Below, piece after piece: positions 10,124 to 18,208 of a DNA stretch of 22,091 bases. Made by a program: the position numbers and the translations under genes. The stretch is from contig BLXT01001342.1 of assembly GCA_019648995.1 (NCBI GenBank), positions 55,032-77,122 on the forward strand, written 5' to 3'. A model generated the notes under the pieces. The model saw only the letters and a program-made list of their open reading frames with translations, did not search any database and was not told where the DNA came from. The stretch is from Plakobranchus ocellatus. Taxonomy: Eukaryota; Mollusca; Gastropoda; Plakobranchidae. The first letter of the stretch is position 1. Each line of letters opens with the position of its first letter.

Positions 10124-10192
<69 letters not shown>
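10124..10192. repeat. (TA)n microsatellite
   Basis: An uninterrupted TA run of nearly 70 bases ends only 33 bases before the D5 exon. It probably lies between or over the branch point and the short pyrimidine tract ctctctccgtg. Length variation here could influence D5 splicing; that effect is inferred. Frames through it on both strands are Tyr-Ile artefacts. Confidence 0.95.
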
Positions 10193-10193
<1 letters not shown>

Positions 10194-10225
10194 TCAATTT
10201 GACAATTTCTCTCTCCGTGTGACAG

Positions 10226-10528
10226 AACCTCCACCTCTTCCTCCCAAGATACCCATCAAAGGTATCAACGCTGTGAACAGGATAACTTTGGCTGCTGGCT
10301 ACACTGGAGACATGACATGTCGTGTAGAAGGAGGCTACCCTAAAGCACACACAACAGAACTCACATGTGGCTCACTGTCTGCATCTGGTGGAGAAAATGT
10401 GGCTACACTGACATTCCAGGGTGGCCAGCTGAATAAAGACATGGACGGGACTGAGTGTAGATGTACAAGCCAACATGTCACTGGTTGTTACTATAACAAA
10501 GAGACAAACCTAACACTTGATGTCACTT
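10226..10528 (+). CDS. Exon encoding Ig-like domain D5
   Basis: A 303-base phase 1-1 exon between acceptor gtgtgacag and donor T|GTAAGT. It begins with a Pro-rich hinge (PPPLPPKIP). The core shows B-strand DMTCRVEGGYP, a second cysteine in ELTCGSL, an E-strand VATLTFQGG and F-strand ECRCTSQH, then G-strand TNLTLDVT with one sequon (NLT). No tryptophan is present; Leu fills the expected C-strand position. Five cysteines suggest one extra disulfide or a free thiol. The upstream ATG at 10219 lies in the splice-acceptor region and is not a start. Confidence 0.87.
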
Positions 10529-10827
10529 GTAAGTCAAACTTATAGAGCCTATTAATACTCATATTTTTATGATAAAAAATCTTTTAAAAACGGATAAAAC
10601 ACCTTCTACAAAATGTCTCCGTGCAGACTGAACGTTTTTTGTTAGTCATAAGGCTTTCTTTGAATACGTTAAGGTAAGAAAAAGAGAAACTGAGAATGTC
10701 AAAAAAAGACATGATCTTTATATACTAAAACAAGTAAGATGTGAATTACAATCATATGAAAAAAGCCGTACGTGATCGCTGATGACAAAGATCATTGAAG
10801 ATCTGAATTACCGTTGTGTACCCGCGA

Positions 10828-10859
10828 NNNNNNNNNNNNNNNNNNNNNNNNNNNNNNNN
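10828..10859. other. Assembly gap (32 N)
   Basis: Thirty-two unresolved bases lie 22 bases upstream of the D6 exon, within its acceptor region. The sequence on its 3' side is CA-rich (cacacacacacccgccag), so a CA microsatellite probably collapsed here. The true acceptor context of D6 cannot be judged. Confidence 0.99.
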
Positions 10860-10881
10860 CTCCCACACACACACCCGCCAG

Positions 10882-11163
10882 ATCCCCCCGTCGTCAATTT
10901 CTACCATGACTCAGCTTCACCAGAGTTTAATGAAGGAGACACGCCCACATTCACCTGCACTGCCCAGGGAAACCCGCCACCTAATCTGACCATTACTAGA
11001 AAGAGAACTAACCAGCAGTTGGCCAGTGTTCAGAGAAATCTAAAGACAGCAGAACTGACCCATACAATGGAGCCAATACACTGTCTGGACACTGATGTGT
11101 ATGTCTGCACTAGTCAGAACAATCAGGGTGTGACCACAAAAGAAATCGGTGTAGGAGTTTAAT
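10882..11163 (+). CDS. Exon encoding Ig-like domain D6, ending in an in-frame stop codon
   Basis: The phase 1 acceptor is cccgccag (10880-10881), just after the assembly gap. The domain is I-set-like: linker PPVVNFY, B-strand PTFTCTAQGNPPP, C-strand NLTITRKR without Trp, E-strand AELTHTM, F-strand DTDVYVCTSQNNQG and G-strand KEIGVGV. The sequon NLT is present. A strong donor T|GTAAGT follows 11163, but the last whole codon before it is TAA (11160-11162). With that donor, translation stops at the end of D6, producing a soluble six-domain fragment or an NMD target. A weaker phase 1 donor, G|GTGTAG after 11148, would skip the stop and lose four residues of the G strand. An ancestral sense codon changed to TAA is the simplest reading. 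Confidence 0.85.
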
Positions 11164-13044
11164 GTAAGTATTCCAAAGCTGAAAAGCTCTGACAAAATTG
11201 AAAAAGGAAATATGTACAGCTATATCATAGCTGGCGGTCTAAAGCGTTGCTTTAGATGGATTAGAAACAATTGCAGTTCAAATATAATAATGATTAGAAG
11301 TCGTGTGAAAGGGGCGGAGTTGGTGGAGATGGGAGGTGATGAAGGGGTGAGGGGGCGGGAGTGAAATAATTAACTTATATTTAATTTTAAATAAAAATAC
11401 TATTACTAGATAATATGATATTGACTGAAGTAAGGATACTAGAATTTCAAGTGTAAAAACTGCTCATATCTTATTTTGCAGTCTAATTCAAATCTCATGC
11501 ATGGAATAAATGATGAAAACCTATTAACATTAAAGTAAAACTTCAAAAACTCATCCTTATTGCGTAAAAAAAATATTTTCTATGATCACATGCGAAGAAG
11601 AATATCAATATCTTTCATGGTAATTGGGTCTAGAACTTTGACAAGATAAGCAGTATCTAAAAAATATCAATATCTTCTCTCTGTTTTTACTCTTTCTGAC
11701 TTGAATTATCCCATACAAGAAAGAGAAAACTTGGCATTAATGTTTCTGTATTCCGATCGAAGCTGCTTTATATCAAGAATGTTATAATTTATTTGGACTT
11801 ATCAGGTGCATTTAAATCTTTTTGCACAAGCAAAATATGATCTACTTTCTCTAGTATAGGTCTTATCTTTACTAACTATAATAACTGTAAAAAATAGATA
11901 TTGCCTTCCTCAGTATAAACTATTAATAGTAATTGTCACTTTTTATCCTCTTCACCATCAAAACATTTTCCCCCTAAAACTGACTGCAGATTTGACCACC
12001 TATACTTTTTTTTTTCTTCATGAAATACCTCGCGAATATGGGCTAAACGATCTTAATATTAAAGCAAACGTATAACGATGGTGATATTTGTAACATCTTT
12101 GGCAATCAAACCTTTGATTTTATGAATGCCGTATCAAAAGTGACTATATTGTGTCCTAAAGTCATTAAAACTCTTGGTTAATTCTATAAATATTTGCTTG
12201 TTTCAATAATGAGGAGATACGTGCCCTCCAGCTACCCCTCATTAATTATCCTCGCCAAGCTTGGTTAAATTTCACAGAGATATTCTTGAAAAAATCCCAC
12301 CTCGATATTCAACAAGATGGATTGCACTGTATATAAGATTGTCGTTTTATAATGACCATTAATTCTGTAGAAGTTGTCAGCCATAAGAAATCTTAATTGT
12401 TATAGCATTGTATTTGTCTGCTGAGAAAATTACAGTTGCCTTTCAATAGTGTCATTAAATATGGCTGGCTTTTTAAGATCATCGTTATTCAGTGCAATAA
12501 ATTTAAATTTAAATAACTTTAATTACAACTCCTACCACTACAAAAAAAATTCTCAGCCCTAAGATTAATTCATTAGAAAAGCTTCTAGATTTAGATATAC
12601 ATTTTATCTTTATATACAAAAGAGACAAATGATCTAGTTGTATTAAAATATTATTTAAATTCTTAGTGAGAATAATATTTTCAGAGATGCATTTGAACTT
12701 GGACATATAAAATATGTTTTACCAACTTAGGTTTAATACTTTGCTGAATGACAGGAAGATTTAATTATGTTTTAGTCTAAAAAAAGAGTAAAGTATTCAC
12801 AAATGGAAACTAGATTATACAAACTGATACAAATTTGATTAGCTTTCTTTATTATGTTCCAATCATCCACCAAATTGAACAGGTTGTGTACAGCTTGCCA
12901 TAGTTATGGGAATATTTTCCTCTAATTATTTGTAATGAAATGAAAACAGAAAGAAAAGAAAAGAGAAATCAGTCCTGTCATTCTACATTATGCATGTTTA
13001 AGCTCTCTTTATTCCTTTATTTTCATCAATATCTTGACAATTAG
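11164..13044 (+). other. Intron D6-D7, no recognised content
   Basis: A 1.9-kb AT-rich intron. No exon relic, transposon motif or RNA gene was recognised. Open frames such as 12509-12706 on the minus strand are low-complexity Ile/Ser/Leu-rich translations of AT-rich DNA. Confidence 0.55.
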
Positions 13045-13356
13045 GCCCTCAGCAGTTTGCCTCCAACATCAGCCAGCCAGGAGCTATAGAGGTTGAACTG
13101 GGAGAAAATGCTGAACTAGGCCTGGAGATCTACGGATACCCGATCCCTCATCTATTAACCATGATGAAAACCAGAGATAGCACAAACCTGACAGGATCTG
13201 CTCGCCATCTCATAGAGTACTCGCCAGGCCAGACGCATTTCGGCTTTGTCAATGTGACAATTGTTTTTGTGGAGAAGGAAGATTTCACAAACTATACAAT
13301 CACTGTGGACAATGGTGTAGGCGACCCTCTGGTATATCCATTTTATCTTGTAGAAG
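13045..13356 (+). CDS. Exon encoding cysteine-less Ig-like domain D7 (membrane-proximal)
   Basis: A 312-base phase 1-1 exon, with acceptor cttgacaattag and donor G|GTAATG. About 104 residues follow the Ig strand pattern: B-strand VELGENAELGLEIYGYP, E-strand FGFVNVTIVF, F-strand FTNYTITVDNGVG and G-strand LVYPFYLVE. There is not a single Cys or Trp. Leu sits at the B-strand position and Ile/Val at the F-strand position where the core disulfide cysteines belong. Four sequons (NIS, NLT, NVT, NYT) predict heavy glycosylation. As the domain next to the membrane it may act as a rigid stalk. Ig folds without the core disulfide are known, so it can still be functional. Confidence 0.83.
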
Positions 13357-13876
13357 GTAATGTCTCGCAAGGTCTATCACATAAAGTTTATGTTTTTTTC
13401 TTTTTTGTAAGAGCTTTATTTTTTGTCTGTCTAGAAAATGAAAATTATACTGTTTTGTTACAGAAGAAAAAAGGATTGAGTGGGCGGTGCATGAATGTGT
13501 TTTTTTAGGGGGTGACAAGTTAGAAAGTATTAGTGCATCCTGATATTTTATATAGAATAGGTATGAAGATCTGAGGCAGTAAAAGCTCAAAAAAATCTGA
13601 GGATCTGTCGGCCACATTAAGGGCATTCAGGCGCACATTACAGGTGTGAAATTGGATGTAAATTGTCTTGCCTCTTGTTTATTTTAGAATATCTATTGAG
13701 TGGCTAAGCCTTAAAAATGATCATTAAAGCTATCTGGGTTCTTCTTTTTTTTAGCCCTTTTGTCCAGATTTTTTTTTAGTTATATCTGTCTTGGTAAGAC
13801 TAATCTCGAAATATTTCATCAGTAGTTAAGACAAAAAATGCGATTAAACACTTATGTAAAAAAATTATTTCTACAG

Positions 13877-13972
13877 TGAAGGCTACAGTAAATGTAAAAC
13901 AAGAAGAGCAAGGAGGCAGTGAAGATGATGCTGCTGTCATAGCTGTAAGCGTTACTGTGGCTGTGGTAGCTG
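13877..13972 (+). CDS. Exon encoding acidic linker and transmembrane segment (damaged donor)
   Basis: The phase 1 acceptor is atttctacag (13875-13876). The exon encodes a short linker, the acidic stretch GGSEDDA and then AAVIAVSVTVAVVA, a Val/Ala-rich hydrophobic run. It must be followed by a phase 1 junction to feed the tail exon. The sequence at that place is G|TTAAGTAA, one base from the perfect donor G|GTAAGTAA. If spliced there, the run continues AAS and is capped by RK from the next exon: about 17 hydrophobic residues with acidic outside and basic inside, as in type I proteins. If not spliced, TAA at 13978-13980 ends the protein two codons later. Other GT sites (13972, 13977) give the wrong phase for the tail. 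Confidence 0.72.
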
Positions 13973-14706
13973 TTAAGTAATAAAAAAAAATCATGAAGTT
14001 CATGAGGTATATTTTTGCTTAAGGTCTTAATCATTGCTGTGCTGAATAAAAAAAACGAAAGACAGGCCCTTTAACTGTGTAAAAATTAATATTAAAAAAC
14101 AAACAACCATAGTTAATTTTTAAAATAATCTATCATCACTCAAAATATCGTGCATTATCCTTTATATTTATAATGTTTATTGAAGCAGAGATGTATCTAA
14201 AATAGAGACTTTTTTCCCAGTCGTTTAGTGGAACAAAAAGAACTCATTGGCCTTCATATCTAAGTAATTCCAGTCATGTGTAGATGACAAATTTACTGCC
14301 TCGTTTTGAGAAAGAAATGTTGCATTTGTGTAAAAACGTGCAGAAAGTACAAAAAAAAAGTTAAGCAAAGAATTTATAAATGTATTTTAAGCCCTGAAAC
14401 ATAATCTTACAATTATTAAATTTCTTCGTCGTATCTTGTATTTTCACTGTAGTTTACAGTGTACGTTTCATTTACACCAAACATCGTATAAATCCAACCT
14501 TTAACTAATTTGTCTTATCTATTAGTTTAAGTCACTTCTTTTATAATCATGAAATAAAGAAATTTCGTTTGCATCATTTAGAGAAACAACATTGCATTTA
14601 AACAGAATAGTTTGACCGTGGAATGAAATTATTTAGGAATGAAAAAATGTGAACTTTTGACTTGCACTATACCGACTGCTTTTTTTTTATATTATGTTTG
14701 TTCTAG

Positions 14707-14835
14707 CAGCCTCTAGAAAAGCTCCGTTCTTTCAGCCAGCTATGGAGAACAGATATTTGGATATTTTCCCTGATCTAGCCAATGGGTATGAGGTGCCGGT
14801 CACTCAGTCTGAAGGTGAAGGCATGAGGCCAGAAG
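14707..14835 (+). CDS. Cytoplasmic tail exon T1 (tyrosine module 1)
   Basis: A phase 1-1 exon of 129 bases, with donor G|GTGAGT. It opens with the juxtamembrane basic stretch SRKAPFFQPAMEN, then RYLDIFPDLANGYEVP. This is the first and most divergent copy of the module Y-x-x-I, seven residues, Y-x-x-P, followed by an acidic stretch. The acceptor is a tandem TAGCAG, so splicing at 14707 or 14710 differs by one alanine. The tyrosines are candidate phosphorylation sites for SH2-domain docking. That role is inferred from motif match alone. Confidence 0.82.
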
Positions 14836-16096
14836 GTGAGTCCAACATGTAACACATGGGCCATTGATAGTGCAGTTGTAATAAAAATTGCCCTGATAAT
14901 ACTCAGGGACCTTTTACATTTTAGGTTTGAGGCTGCCACAAAAAAACTGTTTTATTTTGAGTGGCCTTAATGCAAGAGATCCACCTTTTACTTAGTAGCC
15001 GACAAACTGCGCAGCCAATCAAAAATTACCTTTAAACAGCTGTGTAGAACAAAGACTAAAGGTAGATATATAAACAGAATCATGATTGCATCAACCAAAC
15101 TATGTTCATATGTCACATGGATTGTGTGCTTAGTTCAATGTGATGTGAAAATGCGTACATAGAGGTCAAGTTTGTGAGTGACATAGTAAACATTTACATA
15201 GGGGCTCAAGTCATACAGTATCAAAGTTTGATACCATAAAGATGCCTGCATGCTAGTGTTTTCAAACCCTATTCTTTTCTTCTTTCTCTCTCATTATCAA
15301 TAAATACTTTTATCACAACTACACCTGGCTTAAATCTATTAGCACTTGATTAGGTTTAGATACTGAGAAAGATATTTTAGAATCTCAAGCAGCCTCAATT
15401 AAGGAATAATGCAGGTTTTACCTGATCTGGAATAAAAATCAATTTTAATATAAACATGGTTTTCCTTTTGTCCTAATTATTAACAATTTACATTTTCAAT
15501 TCAGTCACATAGACCAAGATCTTGACTCATCTGGATGGTTTTAATCGGTGAAGTGAAACTTTCCCTCAATTGAGGGTTCTGAAAATTGAGACAGGAGAGT
15601 CAATTGCATGACATGAACATTGGATAATACAGGAAAAACGCAATAACGTAGTCTCGAATTAATGAAATGAACCTATTCTGACTGGTATGTTGAATTAAAA
15701 CGCTTTATTAAATGCGTCTGTTTATTTTGGAAAGCCAATATAGTTGCAGAAAGACAAGTATAAAAGAGTAATGGCTGAAGGGTTACCGCACTGAAGGTTT
15801 TCTTAACAAGATTGCCCCTGTGTGGAACAATGAAAACACCATGGTTCCGAACAACATCTGACACACCAGTTACTTCACTTAGAGGCTTAATCCTGGCAAC
15901 TACAGAGCACACGAGCTATAACATCTCCCATCACACACTATCAGAATTCATAATTTTCATTCTCTGGTCTCCCTCCTTGAACTCTATCATTAATCTATCA
16001 CAGAAATCTGCAACACAGGCATGCATTAGTTAAAGAATTGGGATCAATATAAACTTCTGTCCGACTGACCATTTCCTCATGTGTTTGTATCATCAG
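14836..16096 (+). other. Intron T1-T2, mostly unassigned
   Basis: A 1.26-kb phase 1 intron. Its first 60 bases (catgggccattgatagtgcagttgt) resemble the start of the introns after T3 and T4, a trace of the older duplication of tail exons. The segment 15673-15935 is less AT-rich and carries open frames on both strands, but no product was recognised. Confidence 0.5.
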
Positions 16097-16189
16097 ACCG
16101 CAATCAGGTGCAAGTACATGCATACGATGAAATCGACCCTCAGCCGGTCAATGGGTATGAGATGCCGGATGGACTGGTTCAAGAAGAAG
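16097..16189 (+). CDS. Cytoplasmic tail exon T2 (tyrosine module 2)
   Basis: A 93-base phase 1-1 exon between acceptor tttgtatcatcag and donor G|GTGTGT. It encodes about 31 residues containing AYDEIDPQPVNGYEMPDGL followed by an acidic VQEE end. This is the second copy of Y-x-x-I-x7-Y-x-x-P, intermediate between T1 and the near-identical T3 and T4. YDEI is close to the YEEI consensus bound by Src-family SH2 domains, and YEMP fits the YxxP class. The ATG-initiated frame over this region on another phase is a shadow. Confidence 0.85.
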
Positions 16190-16281
16190 GTGTGTTTGTG
16201 TAATACAATACCAAAGAAATGTAATAGGCTTTACCTTTTTAAAAATTTTCACGACAATGAAACGCATTTTATTTATTGAAA

Positions 16282-16503
16282 TCAGTGGGACCTACAGATT
16301 TTAGGTCATACTTGCCGACACATGGGTTTAGAACACCTAGCAATCATTGGAAAGATTGAAGGCAGAGGCAAAGAAAGCAAAGAATAATCATAGGCAATCG
16401 TTAAAAGTAGAAACAACAACTTTATGAGGTTAACTGAGAATAGGTTTTAGTGGAGGAACATGATCGCCAACGTCTGTTCCAGACAAGGGGCCTAAAGAAG
16501 AAG
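16282..16503 (+). mobile_element. 3' end of an RTE-type non-LTR retrotransposon (degenerate)
   Basis: Plus-strand translation reads LQILGHTCRHMGLEHLAII then GKIEGRGKESKE. A further piece at about 16418-16500 reads NNFMRLTENRF, stop, WRNMIANVCSRQGA, stop. These are the terminal motifs of RTE-like ORF2 proteins. The same motifs appear in the minus-strand fragment downstream (LGHIFRHKYLEHLTITGKIE at about 20785-20850). It is 5'-truncated and carries stops. It begins about 90 bases after T2 in the sense orientation. Its A-rich 3' boundary is not clear. Confidence 0.75.
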
Positions 16504-16750
16504 CCATGAAATTTTATTTGCAAAAGCATTTTTTTTAAAACATAACACTTCTTTACACTCTTTCAACGGCTTGCTCGTATCTTTTGTAATGGACGTGTGA
16601 TTATTATTTGTTTTGATAAAGCCAAATGTACGTATATATTATATTTGTTAAAAAAGTATTTAAAAAATTCGGTAACGATTGTAAGTGCTATTAGATAGTT
16701 AATTTTAAATAATGTTTTTCTGGCTGTTGAATTCTCTGTTTTGTTTCTAG

Positions 16751-16864
16751 CACCAGGTGACAGACAGTTGCGGGTGAATCAGTACGAGGAAATCAATCCT
16801 CGTCAGGTCAATCAGTATGAGGTGCCAAGTGGACTGCTTCAGGAGGAAGACATGAAGCTTAAAG
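16751..16864 (+). CDS. Cytoplasmic tail exon T3 (tyrosine module 3)
   Basis: A 114-base phase 1-1 exon, with acceptor ttttgtttctag and donor G|GTAAGT. The 38 residues include NQYEEINPRQVNQYEVPSG followed by the acidic end LLQEEDMKLK. YEEI is the textbook optimal ligand of Src-family SH2 domains once phosphorylated, and YEVP, after exactly seven residues, fits the YxxP class bound by Crk-type adaptors. The spacing resembles an ITAM, but Pro replaces the second Leu/Ile, so it is not a standard ITAM. It is duplicated as T4 and could be included or skipped without changing frame. Confidence 0.9.
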
Positions 16865-17250
16865 GTAAGTCGGAGAACTATACATAGTCTTCATAGTGCA
16901 TTTGTCAAATAGCACAACAGTTTATACGTGAGGTGTAGGTGGTGCAGTAGTAAGCAAACTAACACATCTATATATATGGTGTAGGTTGTCCAGTAGCCCA
17001 ATAGAAAGCAGATTAATTGATTTGAACATGATTTAATGCTTTTTGAGAAAATTATCATATACAGCAACAAAGAAAAAAAGCTACAAAATAGTGCTTATGT
17101 ATATTTGGATGGTCAGATTTGTTTTTAAAAATCTTAAGTTGGTAGTTGTATTTTTATATTATTAAAAAATTAGGTAACAATTGTAAGTGCTATTAGAAAA
17201 TTTATTTTGAATCATGTTTTACTGGGTCTTTATTCTCTGTGTGTTTCTAG

Positions 17251-17364
17251 CACCAGGTCAAAGACAGTTGCGGGTGAATCAGTACGAGGAAATCAACCCT
17301 GGTCAGGTCAATCAGTATGATATGCCACGTGGACTGCTTCAGGAGGAAGACATGAAGCTTAAAG
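17251..17364 (+). CDS. Cytoplasmic tail exon T4 (tyrosine module 4, duplicate of T3)
   Basis: The duplicate of T3, with the same length, phase and acceptor context; the donor is G|GTACGC, weaker than that of T3. It encodes NQYEEINPGQVNQYDMPRG and the same LLQEEDMKLK end. The seven base differences from T3 give Asp to Gln (two bases), Arg to Gly, Glu to Asp, Val to Met and Ser to Arg, with only one silent change. Both tyrosines and the spacing are kept. YDMP keeps the YDxP pattern preferred by Crk SH2. Confidence 0.9.
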
Positions 17365-18208
17365 GTACGCCGGACAACTATTCATAGTCTTCATAGTGCA
17401 GTTGTCAAATAACGCACAAGTATATACATAAGTGTAGGTAGAAAGTAGTAAGCGAACCCACCCATCTATGTATAAGGTGTACGTTGTCCAGAACTCTAGT
17501 AGTAAGCAACTTTATTGATTTAAACATGATTAATGCTTCATTGAGGATACTATCTTATACAGCAACAAAGAAGAGAGTTTCAAAATAGTGCTTTTAGAGC
17601 GACAAAAATAACTTATACTCAGTGCTCTTTGCATCAATATATTTAACGTTTTACAAAGAATTAGAACAAAGAGTAAGTTATCGTCTACACAAACTTAAGG
17701 AAGGTTGGATCTTGTCTGGTTACAACTAGGCTGGCTTATTGAAATGGAACTTTATATAGTATAACACTGTCAGTTTTTTCTATGTATCACTGTGAGAAAG
17801 TCCTATTTTCACTCTTTAAGGAATGCGATTTAAGAGAAATGTGTACGAGAAAGCCGCAGATACGTCTAGCTTTATGTGCATTAAACGACAAAGAATATGA
17901 ACATGAATATCTGGATAAAAAAAATCTGCTGAAACCACTTTCTCTAATCCTAAACCTGTAAGGCATTGTTGCTGGTACCTAGAGTTTAAAAAGTTAAATT
18001 TAAGTAAGAAACAGAATATCAGAGGATGTAATTGGAATGTGTGATCTCTCCGTATTGTTTAAGATTTTTTTTGCCATCGTTAGCGTCTAACACTTGCCCT
18101 CTATGCTTTCTGTGTTTTTTCAAAGTTAATTTTCTCCCCTCTTGGATGTAAACCCTACTCACAGCAATTATACTGTATGCACTGCCGCGTTCTCCTCTTC
18201 TTCTACAG
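17365..18208 (+). other. Intron T4 to last exon
   Basis: An 844-base phase 1 intron. The first 230 bases belong to the 500-bp duplication. The remainder shows no recognisable exon or element. An ATG at 18142 lies upstream of the acceptor (ctcctcttcttctacag, ending at 18208) and is intronic in this model. Confidence 0.6.

Larger units (their letters stand above)
16649..17600. repeat. Tandem duplication of about 500 bp carrying exons T3 and T4
   Basis: Exon starts at 16751 and 17251 are exactly 500 bases apart, and intron sequence on both sides is also shared. Upstream, GTAACGATTGTAAGTGCTAT near 16671 pairs with GTAACAATTGTAAGTGCTAT near 17174. Downstream, TAGTCTTCATAGTGCA recurs after both exons, as does CAGCAACAAAGAA farther on. 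By eye the exons differ at 7 of 114 bases, while the introns have diverged more and contain indels. The boundaries are approximate. Confidence 0.88.

Noticed and set aside
10011-10350. Tyr-Ile repeat frames on both strands
   Set aside because: They are translations of the TA microsatellite running into the D5 exon or its antisense.
13972-14090. A 52-base intron from 13972 to 14023 that would extend the transmembrane helix with VLIIAVLNKKN and then stop
   Set aside because: It needs a weak GTTAAG donor, an acceptor without pyrimidine tract and a very short intron, and it cannot connect to the tail exons. It was kept only as an alternative short-tail form.
14180-14270. Possible extra exon after ttttttcccag with RLVEQKELIGLHI
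   Set aside because: It has no phase-compatible donor before a stop, and it is not hydrophobic enough to complete the membrane helix.
15812-16033. 73-codon plus-strand frame in the T1-T2 intron
   Set aside because: There is no tyrosine module, splice site or recognised domain, and it does not join the tail frame.
18142-18208. ATG-started N-terminal extension of the last exon
   Set aside because: A strong pyrimidine tract and CAG at 18206-18208 define the acceptor in the phase required by T4.
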